Source: Melastoma dodecandrum (Eukaryota > Streptophyta > Magnoliopsida > Myrtales > Melastomataceae). From it: a stretch of 64,000 bases of DNA. The translations under genes were made by a program, and so were the position numbers. The notes below the pieces were generated by a model. The model saw only the letters and a list, made by a program, of their open reading frames with translations, was not told the DNA's origin and made no database searches. Of this stretch, positions 11,242 through 20,755 are shown one piece after another; the stretch's first letter is position 1; every line of letters begins with the position of its first letter. The DNA is taken from NCBI GenBank assembly GCA_029817715.1, contig JARUPY010000113.1, positions 56,234-120,233 of the forward strand, written 5' to 3'.

Positions 11242-12375
11242 TCAGGCTAGTGCATTGGCACCTGCAACGATCTCCAAGATTTCCCCAGTGATCTTTGCCT
11301 GCCGTTCTCTGTTATAGACACGAGAGAGGTTCTTCGTCAATTCAACAGCATTGTCAGTGGCGTTGCTCATGGCACTCATCCTAGCAGCAAGCTCGCTAGC
11401 TAACGACTCCTGTAATGCCCTCAAGATCTGGCTGTTGAGGTACAGTGGTAACAAAGCATCTAGGATCTGAACCGGGTCCTGCTCGAACTGCAAGATTGGC
11501 GAGAACTCCGCCGTCTGAGTCCTCACGGTATCTCTCTCTACAGTCAGCTTCCCTTCTTTAGTGGTCAGCCTGAAGAACTCGTCCTCGGCAGCGTCAACAC
11601 AAACCCCGTTAACGTCACAGATCTCTCCCTTCGGGGAAAGAGGAAGAAGGGTGTGGATGACTGGGTCAGCTTTCACCAGAGACACAAACTTCGTGTACAG
11701 AAGCTCGACTTTGTCCACCTCCTCACTCACAAACAGCGAGAAGACATCATCGGCTATCGCTTGTGCTTCCTTAGCAGTGGGGAGCGATCCTTTCTCCAGG
11801 AACCTGTCGACCGGGATGTAAGGTCGGCGAATGAAATAGGAATTACCCTTCTTGCCAACACTAATGACTGTGTAATCAAGACCGAGCTCCTTCAAGTCAG
11901 CAATCCTAGCTTCAGCCTTCTTGATGATATAGTTGTTAAAACCACCGCACAAGCCTCGATCACCCGTGACAACAACTAGAGCGACCTTCTTAACTGGCCT
12001 GACCCTGGTGAGAGGAACATCGACGTCCTCGGTCTGGAGCTGCTCGTTAATGTTATACAGGACCTCGACAAGCGTCTCCGAAAAGGGCCTACCATTGACA
12101 ACAGCCTCCTGGGCTCTTCTGACCTTGGCAGCAGCAACGAGCTTCATAGCCTCAGTGATCTTCTGGGTGTTCTTCACGGACTCGATACGGTTTCGGAGCT
12201 CCCGCAGCCCACACTGGATTGGACCAGCAGGGGAGGAGTTCCTTGGGGAGGACCCTGTGCCTGCCGGCGAGTTGACCTGGAAAGGGGAGAGGGACGACCT
12301 GAAGGACAGCGTGGAGGCATCCGAAAGGGAGGCCTTGGAGGAGGACACCCACATGGTCAGGTTAGAGCAGGACAT
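11242..12375 (-). CDS. ATPC1: chloroplast ATP synthase gamma subunit
   Basis: Central rotor subunit of the CF1 part of thylakoid ATP synthase, coupling proton flow through CF0 to ATP synthesis. One uninterrupted 377-codon frame. Residues 1 to about 55 are a Ser-rich chloroplast transit peptide; the mature protein opens with the N-terminal rotor helix (LRELRNRIESVKNTQKITEA) and ends with the paired C-terminal helix (ARMSAMSNATDNA). TGDRGLCGGFN (about 137-147) is the family signature. The plant-specific regulatory loop is present with Cys253 and Cys259 (EICDVNGVCVD), the disulfide reduced by thioredoxin to activate the enzyme in light. Lack of introns fits plant ATPC1. Length and all signature regions are complete, so the gene looks functional. 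Confidence 0.97.
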   Translation of the reverse strand: MSCSNLTMWVSSSKASLSDASTLSFRSSLSPFQVNSPAGTGSSPRNSSPAGPIQCGLRELRNRIESVKNTQKITEAMKLVAAAKVRRAQEAVVNGRPFSETLVEVLYNINEQLQTEDVDVPLTRVRPVKKVALVVVTGDRGLCGGFNNYIIKKAEARIADLKELGLDYTVISVGKKGNSYFIRRPYIPVDRFLEKGSLPTAKEAQAIADDVFSLFVSEEVDKVELLYTKFVSLVKADPVIHTLLPLSPKGEICDVNGVCVDAAEDEFFRLTTKEGKLTVERDTVRTQTAEFSPILQFEQDPVQILDALLPLYLNSQILRALQESLASELAARMSAMSNATDNAVELTKNLSRVYNRERQAKITGEILEIVAGANALA

Positions 12376-13205
12376 GGTTGAAGTGAGATGTAAGAAGAGC
12401 CTAAGGCCGGACGCGGGTACTTCTTCCTAAGTTGAGTTTTTACAATTTGTCCAAAATCCACCTTCCTATCTTCAAGTCGATGATATGTTTTGCTTTGTAT
12501 TGAATGAAGGGAGAATGAGTGGAGGAAGAAGGAGAAGAGTGGATGAGGTTTTAGGATAAGGTTCTTGGCCATTGCTGGTCTCATAAGCTCTTGGTTTTCG
12601 GAGATGCATTCCCCATCATAGGTTTTGTTTTCTGTAATGGGGTCCAATGTCTTTTAACTCCAAAGGTCCGTCTTCCTTCGACATACCAGTATCAGTTCCC
12701 TTGTCGACCGGTCGTTTGCTTCACCTACAGTTTGAGGTGCATGAGGTGATGAAGGGATAGAGTAACAAACCGCAGCATTTTGCCGTCTTATTGCCAAGTA
12801 GACGCAGGTTACATACTTCGGAGAGCACCCAATAATTCCACAGATAAAAACAGAACTATTTATTGCTCATTCTTCAATCACAAGAGTCGAAGGAAATAGA
12901 GGGGCTTCATTGCATATATTACAATCTCAAGCTGTGACAGACTGATACAAAAAGGATTTGATACACGTAAAACAGAAGTGAACAGGGTAAGGGCAACGAC
13001 ATACAGCAGGTTTGCAAAGGTATAGTTCGTATACCTGAATGAATAATTTAACCGAATCTGGATCATCCTCGGGTGATATCAAAAGGTGAGCTTCCACGAA
13101 CAGAAATTGCATTTTGACTTATCATTTGAATCGGCTCAATGAAGGTGGCTAACAAGCAGGACTTCTCCCCAAAATGTAGAGTAGCAAGCTGAATTGCTCC
13201 TTTGT
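12376..13205. other. intergenic, ATPC1 upstream region
   Basis: No gene recognised. The part just above 12375 should contain the 5' untranslated region and promoter of ATPC1; I cannot place the start site. Confidence 0.5.
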
Positions 13206-15970
13206 CTAGCTTAGAACAGCTGTGCACTGCTGAGTCTCGCTTCTAATCATTGTGCAAAACTCATCGTAGTCAGATCCTCCTTTCCTGTATCGAGATTACT
13301 CAATTAGCCAAGGGAATCGAATGAAAGATTTGACACAAATAAAACTCGTGACCGCTTCCATTATCTTTGTCCACCTCAGCGATAATCTCCTTCAGCATAA
13401 TCTCTCATTCCGTGCTCTTTCATTGCGGTTCCAGGTCATCTTTAGTTATACCGCTGACACAAAAAAAATAATAACCAAACAGGATATGACGAATTTTTAT
13501 GTTGGGCTCTACTAGAGTTCGCTTGATTAAAGAAAGAATTAATAATAATCTACATCCTCAGAACTAAAATACTGAAGCAGCTTACCCACTGCCATCTTAG
13601 TCGAAGTACATGCAGAGTACAAGTGCTCTCATCTCTCTCCAGTTTATGCCAATGTATCGTGGCAGATATAAACTCGATATAGTCAATTGTCCCGTTTCCA
13701 TCTACATCGGCCCGATATGCATACCATGAATATTTCAAGAAGACGGATTTATAGCAATCCATCGGAGTGGTATTTTTAGTTCAAAGTCCCCACCCATCAA
13801 AAGGAATGGAGCGCCTCCTGCTTAGAGAAATTAGGAACTAACCACATCCATAAGTTGCCGGACTTTAGCCTCCGACAGCCTTGATCCAAGTCGAGCCAAA
13901 CAAATCTTAAGCTCTTCATTCATAGGTGATTGTCCCACTGTTGTCAGTGTCCAGGTTGGGAAACATGGCTTTGAGACCTTTGATGTCTTCTTCAGAGAGG
14001 CTTGTTGCAATCACCTTTAAAGAATCAATGACAAATACATCAGAAAATAAAGAGCAACCCTAGGTCCAAGAAATTATGGAAAGACTTCCCTTGTCATGTG
14101 AACTAAGAATATCATTTCCAATATCACTCAACAGACAGAAAAGGCAATAGCCATTAGATGACCAAGAAAACACGGGCATTTAAAGCACATATCCTTTGTA
14201 GCTAATGCAGTATTGTTTTCTTAATTTCATAAATCAAATAGTTATTTGAAGACTTGCCTCCAATTTCGAATCAAGCATATCAAGAACAATCACAGCAAAT
14301 GAAAGTCGTCTAACCCAAAAGTGCATATAGACAAAAATTTACATCCCTTTTTTACTTATCAAAACAATATAAACTAAACTACGTCTCACACTAAATCAAG
14401 AAAGCACAATAAAAGAGGCTGACAATAGATATACTACAAGCATCTTACCTTCAAGGCAAGTCTCTTGAGTTTATTCATGGCCCTGAATTGTTTCAGTCTG
14501 GAGAGAACTGCACTATCTATCGGCTTGTCTGACGCTTCACCTTCTTTGAGCCATGGATGTTCCATTCGCTAACATCATCAAAAGTAGAAGTTCAAGACAG
14601 AGTCCATTCGCTACGGTAGTTCATTATTTGAGCGTGTACAACCAAATACAAAGTACAGAGTCTCATTACCGAGTACTCGAGTGACAGTTATTCGCTCTTG
14701 AGGATCTTGAGTCAACATTTTCCTCACAAGATCCTAGGAGCCATTTGATATCAAGGGCCATGGGTCAGACGCAAAATCGATTTCTCCACCTAATCAAATA
14801 TACCCTTTTCGTTTTCTGAAAGTAAAATTCAATTAACATAAATTTATCAAAGAGAAAAGGTTGCATACGTAAAGAGTGGCTGCTTACCTGCCCAAAATGG
14901 AGGCACACTGCTAATAAGAATGTACAAAATGACAACAGCAACCAAACATCAATTTCCTTTCCATAACTACAGTTTAGCACTTCTGGAGCAACATAATAAG
15001 CACTGCCCACTATATCACGATAAGCCTTGCCGGTCATAAGAAATTACATCACATCGCAACTAAGTGAGGCCACCCAAGGCAGAAAATGGAATTTCTAAAC
15101 CTGCCGGGAAAAGTGAGGAAACAGCAAGTAAACGAAATAACCACAAAGTAGTTATCATATCATATGACCAATATGCACAAGATTCTGCCTGGTGTCATTA
15201 TCACGGATACTACATATTGTAGTTATCTTAATTGGATTTTCTCCACCAAAATTGAATGTCTTCGAACTGTTTACCAAGTCCGACTTAGAGTCAAATAAGG
15301 AAACCCAACATAGTAATTCTCATCAAGAGCAATCTAGGTGTTTATGCAAGTAATGGCACACTACTGTCACCAACCACTAAGCACGAATTCCCAAACACTG
15401 CAGATAGCAATCCGTTGATTACTGACAACAATTAGAGAGAAGAAAGGTTGATAAGCATTTCTGCTACAGAACAATCCTAATTTATCAGTTTCTAGCTGTG
15501 GGTTTGAACTAACAACTCGACCTACCATTACAAGGCAAATAGAACTAGAGATTGATCAGTAATGCAAGTTGACCATCCACAATGCAGACAGACAGACAGA
15601 CCGAAATCAGTGGCCTTGAGCATGTCATTCTCATCCTTGCTAGACGAGGAAATTGTCCGGCTTCAGATCTCGATGCATCACTCCCATGAAATGACATATA
15701 CGAACCGCGTTAACCACGGCATGGGAAACGGACACACCGGCCCTCTCACTGTAATGTCCCTTGGTGATAGTCCTATCGAACAGCTCCCCGCCAGTGCACA
15801 ACTCCATCACGAGGTGCACAGAGTAGCTATGCACGACTCCATCACGAGGCGTAACTATGACCGGTCGGTCGAACTCTCAGTACAGAGGCAAGTAATCCCG
15901 AACAGCCCCCTGTCCAGTACCTTCCCCAGTTTGGATTGGAACTTGAGGTCGGGACCCAATTGGCGTTCGT
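13206..15970 (-). pseudogene. calcium-dependent protein kinase, broken
   Basis: Relics of most CDPK exons occur in order on the minus strand: a P-loop remnant (about 15950-15870), the kinase core with [12 protein letters not shown] and the catalytic HRDLKPDN loop (15834-15643), [14 protein letters not shown] (about 15030-14975), an intact junction exon ending KLKRLALK (14555-14452), four EF-hand relics (about 14015-13330) and a C-terminus at 13206. Breaks: the N-lobe between P-loop and VMEL is lost, including the ATP-binding lysine; two bases are missing after [11 protein letters not shown] (near 15641), giving TAG; one base is missing after EIDVW (near 14940); a 4-base TGAA insertion disrupts the first EF-hand (near 13920); indels hit the second (near 13620). 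Introns are retained, so it is not a processed copy. An active kinase cannot be made. Confidence 0.9.
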
Positions 15971-15984
15971 TAACTTTTCCTCAT

Positions 15985-17090
15985 GCTAAATTATCAAATA
16001 TCTTCGCTAAGTTATCTTCTTACATCCCAATATTGGGCATTTATCTCTATTATATTCTTCGTTAGCCGTCCCTGCTAACGGAGTACTACGTGACGCTAAC
16101 ATGACAATTAATGTCGTTAATGTCACGTTTTATCTATTTTTTTCTCAGGCTAAAGCATCAAATATATCATAAACTTTGTCACTTTTTTTTAATTTAGCCT
16201 AACATTTGAAAAATATCATCTTGCATCCCAACATTGGATTGTTATCTCCATCATATAATCCGTAGCCGTCCCCAATACGAACAAATGTTGTAATAGATTT
16301 TTTAGCTATTATGAACAAATTGTAACCGTTCTAATTAGAGTCAAAGTTAAATGTTTTAAACATATTCAGGATTACTAAAATTTAAGAACATGCCCACGCA
16401 AACATATTGTCATACATTATCTAGGCAAACACACGGTCATTATCCAAGTAAATAACACTGTATAAGTATGTCAACATTGTTATACAAACGCACAACTCCA
16501 AACCAACATCATTGACCAACATCATTGAGATGTCAACATTTTGGAGTTAGAGTCGAGGGTTGGGGGAATAGTGGTTGGGGATTAAGGGTCAGGGAGAGAT
16601 TGTGGTCCGGTGCCGGTGTAGAATTGACCGAAAGTATGATTAAAATATTCATTAAGAGTTAGATTAAAATATATTTGGAGCTTTATTCGGGGTTTATGGT
16701 TTAATTTGAGAAGAAATATATTAAACGTGGTGTTGACAGCGTTAATTGTCGTATCAACGTCACGCAGGACTCTATTAGCATCGACCGCTGACATAAAATA
16801 TAATGAACATAACGGCTCAACGTCTGGATGTAAGATGATATTTTTCAAATGTTTGACTAAATTGAAAAAAAAAGTATCAAAGTTTATGATATATTTGATA
16901 ATTTATTATGGAGAAAAATATATTAAACGTGGAATTGACGGCGTTAACTGCCATGTCAGCGCCACGTAGGACTCTGTTAGCGGGGATGGCTAACGGATGA
17001 TATAATTAAGATAACGGTCTAACGTAAGATATTTTTCAAATGTTAGGCTAAATCGGAAAAAAAAACGTAAAAATTTAGTTAATTTTATTA
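15985..17090. repeat. about 200-bp repeat units in two opposed clusters
   Basis: Units with the landmarks GTCACGTAGGACTCYGTTAGC, GGGGACGGCTAACG, GATGATATTTTTCAAATG and GGCTAAAT occur on the minus strand at about 15985-16290 and on the plus strand at about 16690-17090. Within each cluster the same landmark recurs at roughly 200-202 nt (for example ATATTAAACGTGG near 16719 and 16921). The clusters face each other across about 400 bp of unrelated sequence containing TCAACATTGT-like short repeats. No coding capacity. This looks like a tandem or transposon-derived repeat that has been inverted; the class is not assigned. Confidence 0.65.
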
Positions 17091-17100
17091 GACCTTTGAC

Positions 17101-18105
17101 AATTATTTAAGAAATATTTGAAATCCACACCAATAAAACCCATTTTTGCATTTAATCCTTTTCATAAAATATCGTAAGAACAAAATAAAATTTACAAGAA
17201 AATTCTTTTTCTTTTCAACCTAAAGAAATTCCCGAATTGGATCCAGCTTTGTTGAAGTTTATTATTAGTTTTTTTTTTTGTCAAAGCCAGAGTATTTTAT
17301 GCTGGGATTAGTTTTTCTCCCATTATATATATATATATATATATATATTATTTTGCATGAAAGTGGCAGATGCAACGAAGTGTTCTTAAGCCAGACAAAT
17401 CATAGCTCTAGAACTTCTTGGGGCATGATTTGTTTGGGCTTGGAAGGCAGGCCCACCAATGACACGGTCGTTGCTTCTGGAGGTTTGTTTCAAAATAATA
17501 TTAGTACGTGGAATATTTTGTGAAATAGTTTAGTCACATTATAAGTAGAGTCACTCCGATTTTAGTCTGAAGACTTCACAGTCAGAGTCAGTTACTTTAA
17601 TTTTTTTATAAATTAAAATCAAATTTATGAACTCCAAATTATCGAAACTAATTAAGGAATTTAAAGTAAAGTATTTTAGAAACCAATTCTAACAAAAAGC
17701 TTCGTTACTTCTTATTCCTCCCAAGGACAAGGACAAATGTAGTGCCCGAAAATTGAGGTGGTCTTCTCTATCGTATCCCCACCCCCAGAACAGTTGTTGC
17801 TCTGACATTTTTTAATCCACCCGAACAAATATTCTACGGACTGACATGGAATTGTGCTGAAATCGTAGTGGTATAATCTAGTTATCATGCAAAAATTGCA
17901 CCTCTTTTTTAGGAAGAGGACAGGCTTACGGCCCATCATTAGACTACATGAAACCTCCGGTTGGTTCGGTTACATGATATGAATCGTCTTACGGAACCTG
18001 TGCCCCCCCCCCCCCCCCGGCTCATTGGTCACTGGATGGGTCCGAATCGGCCAGGTGCTATCCTCGTTCCGGAGCCGATGAAATAGATCCCGAGCGGTTC
18101 CGAAT
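17101..18105. other. intergenic with a TA microsatellite and a C-run
   Basis: Holds a (TA)n tract at about 17324-17350 and a run of 16 C at 18003-18018. A minus-strand open frame at 17712-17939 matches nothing I know. The part next to 18106 is the downstream flank of the S40 gene. Confidence 0.5.
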
Positions 18106-18720
18106 CTAACCATAGAAACCCGTCTGGCTCCACACGGCATCCCTTACCCGTCTCATGTCACGACCCTTGAGCGTCCTCCCGACCCCTTCGAAGACTGAGT
18201 CAGCTGCCGACCTGCGGCTCCTGGCATATTCCCGAGCGAGGTACTCGTGGGGAGGCACCATATCCGACTCTCGACCCTCCTCCGCCCACGCCTCTTCATC
18301 CAAATTGTGGATCGACTTCCTTGAGTCGACGCGGTAAATCTTGCTCCAGTCGGGGATGTTCACCGGCACCGATGCTGCCATGCCGTTTCCTCCTCCGAGA
18401 TACTGGGGAACGGACCCCCTCGACAATCCCGACGAATTCTCAAGCGCCAAGGAGAGGTCGCCAACATCCCCGGCACGACCACCCCGGCAGTCAGATCTCT
18501 CGGCGCTCCCACACCCGAAATTACCAACCAGGAGGACATCCCTGCTGCCGCTATCCGCCGCGACCTCATCGGGCATGGACCAAACGTCATCCTCTCTGAT
18601 CTCAGAGGCATCACCCGCGGAGGGGCCGTAGCCGTAGCCGTGCCCGCTGCCGTAGCTTCCTAACAACATTTGGCTCCGGCTACTTGTCAACTTGCGGCCT
18701 TTTGCCATCATCATCATCAT
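18106..18720 (-). CDS. S40 family (DUF584) senescence-associated protein
   Basis: A 204-residue single-exon protein with the S40 layout: basic N-terminus GRKLTSSRSQ, then an acidic EDDVW motif (about residue 45), a Gly/Ser-rich middle, SVPVNIPDWSKIY (about 120), MVPPHEYLAREYAR (about 155, the family signature) and the C-terminal block SVFEGVGRTLKGRDMRRVRDAVW. The founding member is barley S40, and Arabidopsis members are nuclear proteins linked to leaf senescence and stress; the biochemical activity is unknown. Five consecutive ATG codons (18720 to 18708) open the frame, so the exact start within five residues is uncertain. Base composition is more GC-rich than its flanks, as usual for this family. 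Intact. Confidence 0.93.
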   Translation of the reverse strand: MMMMMAKGRKLTSSRSQMLLGSYGSGHGYGYGPSAGDASEIREDDVWSMPDEVAADSGSRDVLLVGNFGCGSAERSDCRGGRAGDVGDLSLALENSSGLSRGSVPQYLGGGNGMAASVPVNIPDWSKIYRVDSRKSIHNLDEEAWAEEGRESDMVPPHEYLAREYARSRRSAADSVFEGVGRTLKGRDMRRVRDAVWSQTGFYG

Positions 18721-19329
18721 CACCAACTAAACAAAAGCAACAATAATTTATGACTAAAGACCAAAACATACAAAATTTTGAAAAAAAAATACGCCCAAAT
18801 GGGATTTATATAGAAATTAAAACGGAAGGGGAATCAGAATTTCATTTGAATTTGGCGTCAATTATGCATGCATTTCTAGGATGAAAATATAATTGAAAAT
18901 TTTGTCATCTGGTTTTGAGGGATCTTGTCCCTTGTTATTAATTCCTAAATTATTGAACGTATATATTTTTATTTATCATCGTTATATATGAATATCTTAC
19001 GTAATTAAATATTATAAAATATTATAAATAAAACATCCACGCTAAACCATTTAAAATCAGGCATGCACGACTAGTAAAAAAGAGCTCCAATTATTGTGGA
19101 GCAAGAGCAACACTGTTTTTTCAATATTATATATGAAATGAAGTATGTGGACCCGGCGAAATGGAAATCCCTCTGCCAATCAAATCAAGGGAATAAGCTC
19201 TATGATTATTACAAAGGATACTTTTTCTTAATTGATGATTGTGTTGTGTTGTGTTGGCCTTTTGGACCCCGAGTACTTGGATTGGCGTGGATTTGCTTCC
19301 AAATTATTAATATGTCAAGTGGGATATTA
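18721..19329. other. intergenic, S40 upstream region
   Basis: AT-rich promoter-side flank of the minus-strand S40 gene, up to the left edge of the Copia element. No gene recognised. Confidence 0.5.
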
Positions 19330-19381
19330 TGTTAAATGTCGTGTTAAATGACGCATTAATTTGCAATATCATTAAGTGTGA
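19330..19381 (+). repeat. truncated left LTR of the Copia element
   Basis: Begins TGTTAAATGTCGTGTTAAAT and matches 23387-23438 in the same orientation with three mismatches; the match stops abruptly after ATTAAGTGTGA, where the inverted gag-protease block starts. Confidence 0.85.
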
Positions 19382-20745
19382 CAACGATCTCACATTGGCC
19401 ATCAACAATGGTAACCTTATAACCTCTCTTCATCATTTGTCTCATGCTCAAAAGATTTTGAATAATGCTTGGAAAATAAAACACATCATTAATATGTTTT
19501 TCTTCACCATTTGCTGCTATAATAGCAACGATTCTCTTTCCTTCAATCTTTATCTTTTTGTTGTCTCCAAGCTCTAACAACGAGTTGTAGCTGTTGTCGA
19601 TCTCCATAAAGTTTTCCTTATTTCCTACCACATCATTGCTACAGCCACTATCCAAAAACCACACTTCTTTCATATCTTGCATTGCATTGAAACAAGAATA
19701 TAATGTTTGCTTTGATTCTTCTTCTTTTGAAAAATTTACCGAATTTTGAGAAACATGTTACTGCGGCTGCTGCTGCTCTCCTTGTCTTTAAAATAACAAT
19801 CTCGTTCTGAATGATTTGGAAATCGGCATCTCTTGCACATGAAATATCAATCCTTTGACTCATGTCCGACTTTTCTACAAATATAGCAACTACCTTATAA
19901 ATTTTCAGATCTACTTCAGAAATGGTCTTCTCTACTGCGGAACTGGCTTGCTGTACGTCCTCTGCCTTCCTCGAGAACGGTCTCCACGTCCACGACCACA
20001 AAACTCTGTGCTGTTGTTCACAGTACGCTCCTTTTACTCCGACTTCTTTTCTGAAACATTTAACTTCATTTGAAAAGCTTGTTCAACGGGAGTTGAGTAC
20101 TTACTTACTCTTCTTTCGTGTGCTTCAAGAGAACCCATTGGCTCATACACATAAATTTCTCCCAGACTCTTCGTTTCCTCAATCACAGCAACAACGTGCT
20201 CAAACTTCTGCGGCATGCCTCTCAAAACTTTCTCCACAACCTTTTTGTCGGGAACTTCGTCACCGCAACACTTGATTTGATTCATGATTTCAACCACTCT
20301 CGAGAAGAAATCTTTCACCGTTTCGGACTCCTTCATGGACAAGTTGTCAAAATCCCTCCACAAGCCATGAAGCTTGATGGAAATCATCTTCTCCGAGCCT
20401 TGAAACTATTTCTTTAGGACGCTCCATGCTTCTTTCGCCTTCTTGAAACCATAAAGCCTCAGATAAATCGTCTTGCTTCCAGATTGTTGTAAGATCCGCA
20501 TCGCCATCGGATTCTTCATCACGTTTTCTTTTGCCATCTTTTCTTGTTCTCCAGCACCTTCTTCCTCACTTGACAATTCGTCGTCTTCTTCAAAGCCTTC
20601 CTCAACGATCCTCCACAAATCTTGTGAGAGAAAGATAGTCTCCATTTGCGAATTCCAATAATCATAGTGAAGATGACGGCGAATAACTTGTTTCCGCTGA
20701 AGATGAATTCGTTCTTGAATATTGCATTGAAGAGTGAAGTTGTTG
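19382..20745 (-). pseudogene. Copia gag and protease, inverted block
   Basis: Read on the minus strand from about 20745 down: a gag capsid region (YDYWNSQMETIFLSQDLW near 20650, WRDFDNLSMKESETVKDFFS near 20335), two CCHC zinc knuckles near 19900-19800 (the first has lost its last Cys to a TGA stop, the second reads CKRCRFPNHSERDC), then the aspartic protease domain with WFLDSGCSNDV (about 19665; the usual active-site D-S-G-C/A is present) and an end at NLLSMRQMMKRGYKV (about 19450-19405). Several frame changes separate the pieces. It ends directly against the LTR remnant. Confidence 0.88.
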
Positions 20746-20755
20746 ATGAAGCTTA

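Noticed and set aside
11561..12430. Plus-strand frames of 86-165 codons
   Set aside because: Antisense shadows of the intact ATPC1 frame.
15562..16065. 167-codon plus-strand frame
   Set aside because: Lies opposite the kinase pseudogene and the start of the 200-bp repeat; no motif of its own.
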